Part shown: one piece after another, positions 7,116-12,120 of the stretch
How the letters are laid out: every line of letters begins with the position of its first letter
Numbering within the stretch: the first letter of the stretch is position 1
Assembly: GCA_036518955.1 (NCBI GenBank)
Contig: DATDMG010000452.1
Span: forward strand, 1 to 12,120
Reading direction: 5' to 3'
Length of the DNA: 12,120 bases
Source: DATDMG01 sp036518955
GTDB lineage: Bacteria > Actinomycetota > Actinomycetes > Actinomycetales > Kineosporiaceae
The notes under the pieces: generated by a model
The model's input: the letters and a program-made list of their open reading frames with translations, nothing else
What the model was told of the DNA's origin: nothing
Databases searched by the model: none
Translations under genes and position numbers: made by a program

Positions 7116-7299
7116 CACTGCACCTTTCATCAGGTAAGGCAGAAAGCCCCCGACGGAACTCGTTCAGCAGGCTGGAGATGATACCGCCGAAAGGAGACGC
7201 TACGGCGACGGCCGGGGCCGCGGCACCCGCGCCTACGATCACCTACGGACTCGTCGAGAACAGGACAGCGCGGTGCCGTCGACGGCGTGACCGCGCCCG

Positions 7300-7613
7300 T
7301 CACGTCCCGATGGGCAGGGAGGTCGAGCTGATCGACGCGGCCGTGCTGCCGCTCGGACAGTAGTAGCCGCCGCCCGCGTCGACGTAGGGGTTGCGGTACT
7401 CGATCTGGCCGGTCCATCGGGTGGCGACCCAGTCGGTCCCCTGGGCAGCCGCGACAGTGATGGTCACGCTCACGGAGTCCTGCGGGAGGGATGGAAGCTG
7501 CCCCCCAGCCGGACGTCGCACGGCCCGCTCGTGCAGGACGGAGTGAGGGTCCACGCCAGCCAGTGCACACGTCGGGTGGGCCGGAACCTGGCCAGCCGGT
7601 CCGTCCAGGCCAT
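7300..7613 (-). pseudogene. Decayed gene for a secreted actinobacterial protein (frameshift and probable internal deletion)
   Basis: Two minus-strand frames each carry half of a recognisable pattern. From an ATG at 7613 one frame reads WLAWTLTPSC-TSGPCDVRLGGSF and stops at 7470-7472. The other frame reads SVSVTITVAAAQGTDW, then TRWTGQIEY and GGGYYCPSGS, ending at 7300. Together they resemble a domain I recall from actinobacterial exported proteins and kinase-linked sensors, in which a TPSC/CDV segment is followed some 50 residues later by an 'itv...tW.a..W.G...yyC' segment. Here the halves almost touch and are out of frame, which implies loss of roughly 150 bases plus a frameshift. No start with a signal peptide survives upstream; the modA promoter lies about 170 bases away. 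Domain resemblance is from memory, so moderate confidence. Confidence 0.5.
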
Positions 7614-7765
7614 CGGGCCTGCGCCCGGGCACGGGCGGCGGGTCGAGGCGCCCGGGAAGGGGCGGCGGCGGCCGGTGCGCGGTCGGAGATGGTGCGGGGA
7701 GCACGGCGCACCTGCAGCATTCTGGGCGCGCTCTGGCCGAATCAGCGGACCTATTGCGGGTCATC

Positions 7766-7777
7766 CATCCGCGGATG
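7766..7777. promoter_or_regulatory. Perfect 12-bp palindrome upstream of modA (candidate operator)
   Basis: CATCCGCGGATG is its own reverse complement and lies four bases before the putative -10 box of modA, where a bound repressor would block RNA polymerase. A molybdate-responsive regulator would be the natural ligand-sensing partner, but none is intact nearby. Confidence 0.4.
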
Positions 7778-7781
7778 CGAC

Positions 7782-7787
7782 TACACT
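7782..7787 (+). promoter_or_regulatory. Putative -10 box for leaderless modA transcript
   Basis: TACACT lies eight bases before the GTG at 7796, which has no Shine-Dalgarno sequence, so transcription would begin at or next to the start codon. A TTGCGG at 7754-7759 is too far (22 bases) to be a standard -35. Confidence 0.45.
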
Positions 7788-7795
7788 CCCGTCGC

Positions 7796-7861
7796 GTGAC
7801 CTTGTTCCGGTTCCGGCACGCCGCCGAGCTGCTCGGCGTCCGTGATGACACCGTGCGCCGA
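7796..7861 (+). pseudogene. N-terminal remnant of a MopI-type HTH-TOBE regulator, joined in frame to modA
   Basis: The first 22 codons from the GTG at 7796 read VTLFRFRHAAELLGVRDDTV-RR. This closely matches the start of the small actinobacterial helix-turn-helix plus TOBE proteins (pattern 'RI.eAA.lLGVSdDTVRRW'), which often precede modABC. The match ends at VRR, exactly where a ModA lipoprotein signal (RRPALTVLAAIAALLTGC) begins. The rest of the HTH and the whole TOBE domain are missing. This looks like an in-frame deletion joining two neighbouring genes. It is annotated separately from modA to mark the junction. Confidence 0.55.
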
Positions 7862-8677
7862 CCCGCCCTGACCGTCCTGGCCGCCATCGCCGCTCTGCTC
7901 ACCGGGTGCGGGTCCAGCTCCGGCGGCGGAGCGGCCAGTTCCTCGCCCAGCGCCGCCGCGGCGTCCAGCAGTGCCCTGGCGGCCGCCTCGTCGAGCAGCG
8001 CCCTGTCGGGGGACCTCACCGTGCTCGCGGCGGCGTCCTTGACCGGGTCGTTCACCCAGCTCGGCAAGCAGTTCGAGGCCGCGCACCCCGGAACCAGGAT
8101 CACGTTCGGCTTCGGTGCCAGCTCCACCCTGGCCACCCAGATCACGGCCGGCGCCCCCGCGGACGTGTTCGCCTCCGCCTCGGCCAGGAGCATGGACCAG
8201 GTCGTCGCCGCCAAGGCCGCCGCCGACCCGCAGACCTTCGCCAAGAACGTCATGGAGATCGCCGTCCCACCGGCCAACCCCGCCAACATCACCCAGCTGT
8301 CCGACCTCGCCAGGTCCGGCGTCAAGGTCGTGCTCTGTGCCGAGGCCGTGCCCTGCGGCTCGACCGCGCGCACGGTGTTCGCCAACGCGAAGATCATCGT
8401 CAAGCCGGTCAGCGACGAGGCCGACGTCAAGGCCACCCTGTCCAAGGTGACCCTCGGCGAGGCGGACGCCGGCGTCGTCTACGTGACCGACGTCCTGGCC
8501 GCCGGCAACAAGGTCAAGGGAATCACGATCCCGGCCGACGTCAACGCCTCCACCAGCTACCCGATCGCCGCCCTGACGGCGTCCAAGAACGGCGAACTGG
8601 CCAAGGCGTTCGTCGACTACGTCCTCAGCGCGGACGGCGCGACCGCGTTGACGCAGGCTGGCTTCGCCAAGCCCTGA
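7796..8677 (+). CDS. modA: Molybdate ABC transporter substrate-binding lipoprotein ModA
   Basis: ModA captures molybdate (or tungstate) outside the membrane and delivers it to the ModBC importer. From the GTG at 7796 the product has 293 residues. Residues 1-22 resemble a regulator HTH, 23-37 are the hydrophobic signal, and the LLTGC lipobox puts the lipidated Cys at 38. A Ser/Ala-rich spacer follows, then the binding protein: LTVLAAASLTGSF, FGFGASSTLATQI, GAPADVFASAS and EADAGVVYVTD, all typical family blocks, to a normal C-terminus. A GTG at 7853 gives a 274-residue protein with an ideal lipoprotein signal but has no SD. The GTG at 7796 fits a leaderless promoter, so I prefer it. The modC gene follows after 123 bases. 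The N-terminal oddity should not prevent export if the signal is still read, but this is unproven. Confidence 0.88.
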   Translation: MTLFRFRHAAELLGVRDDTVRRPALTVLAAIAALLTGCGSSSGGGAASSSPSAAAASSSALAAASSSSALSGDLTVLAAASLTGSFTQLGKQFEAAHPGTRITFGFGASSTLATQITAGAPADVFASASARSMDQVVAAKAAADPQTFAKNVMEIAVPPANPANITQLSDLARSGVKVVLCAEAVPCGSTARTVFANAKIIVKPVSDEADVKATLSKVTLGEADAGVVYVTDVLAAGNKVKGITIPADVNASTSYPIAALTASKNGELAKAFVDYVLSADGATALTQAGFAKP

Positions 8678-8800
8678 CCGTCGCCGGCGGTCACGGAGAG
8701 GCCTGACCGCGTCCGTGGTGCCGGATGGAACCTGGAGAGTCAGGAGGCGAACGGCCACCCGCGTCGGTAGGCGAGCTGAGACGGGCGAGGTGAGAACGGA

Positions 8801-10027
8801 ATGGACCGACCAGAGCCGCCAGCCCCCGGCGGGGCGACGCTCGCCGACAGCTCCGACCACCCGGCGTCCGGCACCCGCCCGCAGTCGGCGGACCGGCACG
8901 TCGGGTTGCTGGCCCGCGTGGGGCTGTCTCGGGCCGACTTCGTGCTGGACGCCGAGGTCCAGGTCGATACCGGGGAGGTGCTGGCGGTACTGGGACCCAA
9001 CGGTGCCGGCAAGACGACGCTGCTGCGGGCCCTCGCCGGGTTGCTGCCCCTGGCCCATGGCCGGATCAGCGTCGGCGACCAGGTCTGGGACGACGCGACG
9101 ACCGGGCGCTACCTGACGACCGTGGACCGGCGGGTCGGACTGGTCTTCCAGGACTACCGGCTGTTCCCGCACCTGACCGTGCTGGACAACGTGGCGTTCT
9201 CGGCCCGGGCCCATGGCACGCGCCGCCGTCCGGCCCGCTCCCACGCACTGGAGTGGTTGTGCCGGTTGGGGATCGCGGACCTGGCCGACCGCCGTCCGGC
9301 CGCGTTGTCCGGCGGCCAGGCCCAGCGGGTGGCGCTGGCTCGCGCCCTGGCCAGCAGCCCGCGGCTGCTGCTGCTCGACGAGCCGCTGGCCGCCCTGGAC
9401 GCTCGGACGAGGCTCGACGTCCGCTCCGAACTGCGCCAGCACCTGACCGCGTTCGGCGGGCCCAGCCTGATCGTGACCCACGACCCGCTGGAAGCGCTCG
9501 TCCTGGCCGACCGGATCCTCGTCCTGGAGGCCGGCCGCGTGGTGCAGGACGGGCCGCCCGCCGTGGTCGCCCGCCGCCCGGCCACCGAGTACGTCGCCCG
9601 GCTGATGGGCCTCAACCTGTACACCGGCACCCTGACCGACCGGCCCTCCCACCGGATCGACCTCGACTCCGGAGGCCTGCTCCATGCCGCCGCCCGTGAC
9701 CCGGACGCCGACGCCGGAGCAGCGCTCGCCGCCCTGCCCGGCACCCGGATGCTCGTCGTGGTCGCCCCCTCGGCCATCGTGCTGCACACCCACGAACCGG
9801 ACGCCGGCTCGGCCCGCAACGTCTGGACCGGCACCGTCACCGGGATCGAACTGCTCACCGACCGGGTCCGGGTCGCCGTCGAGGGACGGCCCAGCGCCCT
9901 GGTCGACATCACCCCGGCCGCCGTCGCCGCCCTGCGTCTCGCGACCGGCCGGCAGGTCTGGCTCACCGCCAAGGCCACCGAGGTGACCGCCTACCCCGAC
10001 CCCGGGCGCGCACCCCTCGTCCGGTAG
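8801..10027 (+). CDS. modC: Molybdate ABC transporter ATP-binding protein ModC (with TOBE domain)
   Basis: The 408-residue product powers molybdate import by ATP hydrolysis on the cytoplasmic face. Motifs: GPNGAGKTT (65-73, Walker A), VFQDYRLFPHL with Q117 (Q-loop), LSGGQ (169-173, signature), LLLLDEP (189-195, Walker B), D-loop ALD and H227 in IVTHD. Residues from about 315 to 397 form a C-terminal TOBE (Mop-like) oxyanion-binding region that can sense cytoplasmic molybdate. The first ~32 residues are a low-complexity extension. The ATG start is supported by GAGG at 8787-8790. Paralogous importers have similar ATPases, but the TOBE domain and the modA neighbour make ModC the best call. No modB permease gene lies between it and modA, so it must use a permease encoded elsewhere or be inactive. 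Confidence 0.88.
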   Translation: MDRPEPPAPGGATLADSSDHPASGTRPQSADRHVGLLARVGLSRADFVLDAEVQVDTGEVLAVLGPNGAGKTTLLRALAGLLPLAHGRISVGDQVWDDATTGRYLTTVDRRVGLVFQDYRLFPHLTVLDNVAFSARAHGTRRRPARSHALEWLCRLGIADLADRRPAALSGGQAQRVALARALASSPRLLLLDEPLAALDARTRLDVRSELRQHLTAFGGPSLIVTHDPLEALVLADRILVLEAGRVVQDGPPAVVARRPATEYVARLMGLNLYTGTLTDRPSHRIDLDSGGLLHAAARDPDADAGAALAALPGTRMLVVVAPSAIVLHTHEPDAGSARNVWTGTVTGIELLTDRVRVAVEGRPSALVDITPAAVAALRLATGRQVWLTAKATEVTAYPDPGRAPLVR

Positions 10028-10045
10028 CGACGGCCGGCGTCACGA

Positions 10046-10070
10046 CGTCGTCTCGGCGACGGCGACGACG
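10046..10070. terminator. Possible hairpin between modC and the convergent secreted-protein gene
   Basis: CGTCGTC (10046-10052) pairs with GACGACG (10064-10070) across 11 bases, just after the modC stop. There is no T-tract, so classical intrinsic termination is uncertain. Its position between convergent genes fits a bidirectional terminator. Confidence 0.3.
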
Positions 10071-10138
10071 CGACGCACTATCCCTCGCCCGGCCGAGCGG
10101 GAACTGCCCTGACCACTGGACGGCTCAGCCATCGCCTT

Positions 10139-10729
10139 TCACCCACCGAACACGTTCCCCCGCTTGCTCGTCACGAACTCCCCGCGTTGATACGACGAAC
10201 CGTCCGTGAAGTTGTGATCTGTCGAGATGACGTAGAACTCGTAGACAGTGTCGTCGTCCAAGGCGCTGCACACATCCGTGGCCGGCGGCGCAGCGGCGCT
10301 GAGAGCAAGTTTCGGATCGGAGGGCGACGTGCTGCCGTCGTAGCCTCCGGTGACGCCGATCTTTCGGAACCAGTCCTCGCACACGTCCTTCGGCACCGGT
10401 TGGGGGTAGGAGACCCGCGCCAATCTGCTACTGTCACCGTGGATCGGATAAGGGTCCGGCAACCGGGGGCAGGCGCCATCTTTCTTGTAATTCAGGGTAA
10501 CATACAGGTCAGCCGGAACCTCGTGGTACACGCCCGGGGCCACCTTGGACTCCACATGGACGAACGTGGGCACCTTGTCGATGTACTGGCACAGCCGCCG
10601 GTTCGTCAAGGCCCGAGCGGGAGCGCCCGGGTGCGGGAGACCGACCAGGAGAGCGAGTGCCGTCAGAAGGGCAGGGGCAGCTAGCCACCTGGACCACCAC
10701 CGCAGGTGTCGAGTAACTTCGGCGTTCAT
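10139..10729 (-). CDS. Small secreted protein of unknown family, four cysteines
   Basis: The 196-residue product starts MNAEVTRHLRWWSRW and has a hydrophobic core (about 17-30) ending near PARA (37-40), a good Sec signal peptide. The mature part is polar, with cysteines at 47, 87, 117 and 154, probably two disulfides outside the cell, and a Tyr/Val-rich stretch (VYHEVPADLYVTLNY) suggesting beta structure. No catalytic motif is recognised and I cannot name a family. The ATG start has an AAGGAAGG sequence ten bases upstream, slightly far but usable. It follows the membrane-protein gene at 10860-11747 on the same strand after 130 bases filled with tandem repeats, so the two may be co-transcribed or share a process. 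The product is predicted to be exported; its function is unknown. Confidence 0.75.
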   Translation of the reverse strand: MNAEVTRHLRWWSRWLAAPALLTALALLVGLPHPGAPARALTNRRLCQYIDKVPTFVHVESKVAPGVYHEVPADLYVTLNYKKDGACPRLPDPYPIHGDSSRLARVSYPQPVPKDVCEDWFRKIGVTGGYDGSTSPSDPKLALSAAAPPATDVCSALDDDTVYEFYVISTDHNFTDGSSYQRGEFVTSKRGNVFGG

Positions 10730-10791
10730 TCTTGAATTACCTTCCTTCCGTTTTCCGGTCTCGGTCCGCAGAGCGCGTGGCTCCCCGGCTG

Positions 10792-10809
10792 CGCATCAGA
10801 CGCATCAGA
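10792..10809. repeat. Perfect tandem 9-bp repeat
   Basis: CGCATCAGA occurs at 10792-10800 and again at 10801-10809, in the gap upstream of the small secreted-protein gene. It may be a pair of protein-binding half-sites or a slippage product. Confidence 0.55.
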
Positions 10810-10821
10810 TGGGTGTCAGAG

Positions 10822-10845
10822 AGGTTCAGTGGTTGGTTCAGTGGT
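10822..10845. repeat. Tandem 12-bp repeat (one mismatch)
   Basis: AGGTTCAGTGGT (10822-10833) is followed directly by TGGTTCAGTGGT (10834-10845). It lies 12 bases from the previous repeat and in the same gap, so the 130-base space between the two minus-strand genes is largely built of direct duplications. Confidence 0.6.
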
Positions 10846-10859
10846 GCCGTCAGACCGTG

Positions 10860-11747
10860 TCAGGGGGTCTCCAGCGAGGCCAGGCGGTCAGAGAGCTCGG
10901 TCGCCGCCGAGTGGAACCTATCGCCGACCTGCACGGCCGTGCCTGCCGACCCGTTCACCGCCTCCTGCACGGCACCTGTCCCGGTTGTCCCCAGCCAGGT
11001 CCGGAGCTTGCTGACCATTTGCCGCTGCCACCGGCCGAGCGACACGTTCAGGAAGGCTCCAGTGATGCAGTAGGTCGCTGCCTCGGGCAGGTTCGCAGCA
11101 AACCTCACGCCGAGGATGAGATTGCCCACGATGGTCGAGGCGAAACCTGCCAGGCACCCGGCGATGATGTCACCGATATAGGCGAACTCCGGCTGGAGGA
11201 AGGTGAACAATGCCGCGACACTGAAGGAGACGGTCACATATACCGTTAGTCCGGCGATGGCAGCCAGGATACCCCTGGCCCAATGCGGTAGTTCGAGTGT
11301 CTTACGGCCACGAGACTGGTCTATCGCCAATCTTTTCGAGCAATTCGACGCGGGCGCGCCCCAACTACTGGTGTCGTAGGAGTACGACAGCGTGACGTCG
11401 TAGGAGGAGAACCCTGGGGCAGGGTCGGAGCCCCCGACGTCCGTCGTCATGCCTTCGTCGGTGCGCGCCTTGCCGGTGAACTCGTCGATGTACTTCATGA
11501 CGGCGTCGTGGTCACCCGTGAAGGTCGTTCTTTGCGCGACGACACAGGTGGTGGCCGTCCCTTCTTTGATGTAGACCTCGACCGGGTTCGGTGTGACGTT
11601 GACCCCATTGATGTTATCGGCCCTCGATCGCGGAGCTTGCCCCATCACGGTGGCGAGGAGCCCTGCCAGGACGACACCGACGGCGAGGAGGAGAAATCTC
11701 CTTCGCGCGGGTAGCCGCATGCGAGGGCGGGCAATTGTCATGTTCAT
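10860..11747 (-). CDS. Membrane protein of unknown family with an exported N-terminal domain
   Basis: The 295-residue product has an N-terminal signal or anchor (RRRFLLLAVGVVLAGLLATV, about 16-35), an extracytoplasmic domain of roughly 115 residues with C68 and C136, and then a Gly-rich hydrophobic region. That region holds two clear membrane helices (about 158-184 and 189-214, the second with small-residue packing such as AGCLAGF) and a weaker third (223-237). A polar tail of about 55 residues ends the protein. No enzymatic motif is seen and the family is not recognised. The ATG at 11747 lacks an SD, but TAGGCT lies six bases upstream, so the transcript is probably leaderless. The gene and its flank look less GC-rich than the rest of the window, which may indicate recent acquisition. 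A partner role with the secreted protein downstream is plausible; a transporter or pore cannot be excluded. Confidence 0.75.
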   Translation of the reverse strand: MNMTIARPRMRLPARRRFLLLAVGVVLAGLLATVMGQAPRSRADNINGVNVTPNPVEVYIKEGTATTCVVAQRTTFTGDHDAVMKYIDEFTGKARTDEGMTTDVGGSDPAPGFSSYDVTLSYSYDTSSWGAPASNCSKRLAIDQSRGRKTLELPHWARGILAAIAGLTVYVTVSFSVAALFTFLQPEFAYIGDIIAGCLAGFASTIVGNLILGVRFAANLPEAATYCITGAFLNVSLGRWQRQMVSKLRTWLGTTGTGAVQEAVNGSAGTAVQVGDRFHSAATELSDRLASLETP

Positions 11748-11753
11748 GCGACC

Positions 11754-11781
11754 AGCCTAGTTGACGAAATTGGTCTCCAAT
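11754..11781 (-). promoter_or_regulatory. Promoter with palindromic operator candidate for the membrane-protein gene
   Basis: On the minus strand TAGGCT (11759-11754) is a -10 box six bases before the ATG. Upstream, ATTGG-TCT-CCAAT (11769-11781, plus strand) is a perfect inverted repeat covering the place of the -35 element (TTGGAG at 15-base spacing). A regulator bound there would directly control the promoter. Confidence 0.45.
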
Positions 11782-11796
11782 GCGCTGGGCACCGAC

Positions 11797-11858
11797 AAGT
11801 CCGAAGTCCGACAGGAATGTAACGCCTAACATGGCTGAGATGTTTCAACACTATTTCA
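11797..11858. repeat. Direct repeats in the upstream region (AAGTCCG x2; TTTCA x2)
   Basis: AAGTCCG is tandemly repeated at 11797-11803 and 11804-11810. Further up, TTTCA occurs at 11843-11847 and 11854-11858, spaced 11 bases or about one helical turn. The stretch 11748-11880 is AT-richer than its surroundings and holds no gene that I can support. Confidence 0.35.
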
Positions 11859-11936
11859 GTCGCGGCTACTCATTTGAATGACTGATCCGTGGCGGCGTGC
11901 GCCTCGGGCGCTGGTGTGCGGTGGTTGCGGGCAGTG

Positions 11937-11952
11937 ACGCCGCTGACGGCGT
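11937..11952. terminator. Possible hairpin downstream of the ABC ATPase gene
   Basis: ACGCCG-CTGA-CGGCGT forms a perfect 6-bp stem with a 4-base loop, about 80 bases past the stop of the minus-strand ABC ATPase. No T-tract follows. The rest of 11880-12029 is GC-rich, non-coding as far as I can see, with a small CACACGG direct repeat near 11980-11995. Confidence 0.3.
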
Positions 11953-12029
11953 GGGAGGCCCTCAACTGGCCGACGCGGCGGCACACGGCACACGGCGTGA
12001 GCGGGGTGAGCGCGGGATGGGAGCCGGGA

Positions 12030-12120
12030 TCAGAGCCGGCCGGCCTCGAGGATCCGGCGCAGGAACTGCCTGGTCCGCTCGTGGGCTGGATCGCCGAGGA
12101 CTTCTCCCGGCGAGCCCTGT
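12030..12120 (-). CDS. C-terminus of a polar amino-acid ABC transporter ATP-binding protein (partial, GlnQ/HisP-like)
   Basis: The minus-strand frame entering from the right edge reads QGSPGEVLGDPAHERTRQFL and ends RRILEAGRL with a TGA (TCA at 12030-12032 on the plus strand). 'P.eVl.dP.hERTr.FL..il' is the characteristic end of GlnQ/HisP-type ATPases, which drive uptake of glutamine, glutamate or other polar amino acids. Only 30 residues are inside the window, so the catalytic motifs and the permease genes are not seen. The gene ends about 280 bases before the divergent-looking flank of the membrane-protein gene and is on the same strand. Family call is good; substrate is unknown. Confidence 0.75.
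   Translation of the reverse strand, partial: QGSPGEVLGDPAHERTRQFLRRILEAGRL

Noticed and set aside
7664..8445. Upstream part of the minus-strand frame ending at 7300, opposite modA
   Set aside because: Only the last part carries secreted-protein features; the portion opposite modA is an antisense shadow.
8678..8800. Possible modB remnant between modA and modC
   Set aside because: I read all frames and found no hydrophobic segment or permease motif, so there is no visible remnant.
7781..9793. 670-codon minus-strand open frame across modA and modC
   Set aside because: It lies opposite two well-supported genes and its translation is low-complexity Gly/Arg/Gln without any family feature.

Overview
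The window is very GC-rich. It has strongly GC-biased third codon positions, GTG starts, leaderless-looking promoters (TANNNT six to eight bases before the start codon) and typical actinobacterial families: a DR_2398-type flavin oxidase, an XRE/NB-ARC/TPR regulator, and secreted proteins with a 'LTPSC..GPCDV' signature. I place it in a high-GC actinomycete, and the sequence does not let me go below that level. No rRNA, tRNA, CRISPR array or transposase is visible.

Layout from left to right. (1) Positions 1-234 hold the 3' end of a plus-strand gene whose product ends in a Pro/Thr/Ser-rich tail. (2) A minus-strand flavin-dependent PPOX-family gene (361-1005) converges on it. (3) The largest gene (1087-4263, minus) encodes a secreted chimera: signal peptide, a CdtB-like DNase I-fold domain with its catalytic residues present, a degenerate SGNH/GDSL hydrolase domain interrupted by a Gly/Pro linker, a spherulin-4/GH135-like glycosidase domain, a fibronectin-III-like module and a Cys-containing C-terminal domain. 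Its best ribosome binding site points at an ATC codon. (4) Divergent from it, across 160 bases with three palindromes, is an XRE-HTH/NB-ARC/TPR (STAND) regulator (4424-6712, plus).

(5) Positions 6713-7613 hold decayed minus-strand fragments: a start plus membrane helix, a frameshifted small gene, and a secreted-protein gene with a frameshift and probable internal deletion. (6) A molybdate-transport segment follows on the plus strand: modA (7796-8677) and modC (8801-10027). There is no modB between them or elsewhere in the window. The first ~22 codons of the modA frame look like the start of a MopI-type HTH-TOBE regulator joined in frame to the ModA lipoprotein signal, so this locus seems to have lost both a regulator and the permease.

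(7) Two minus-strand genes of unrecognised family (11747-10860 and 10729-10139) encode a multi-span membrane protein with an exported domain and a small Cys-containing secreted protein. Their flanks are less GC-rich and carry short tandem duplications and a palindrome over the promoter. (8) The right edge (12030-12120, minus) holds the C-terminus of an amino-acid ABC transporter ATPase.

The most interesting unit is the divergent pair of STAND regulator and secreted CdtB/SGNH/GH135 chimera, which looks like a regulated, eukaryote- or biofilm-directed effector. That role is inference: the domains are read from motifs, and no function has been shown for the combination.
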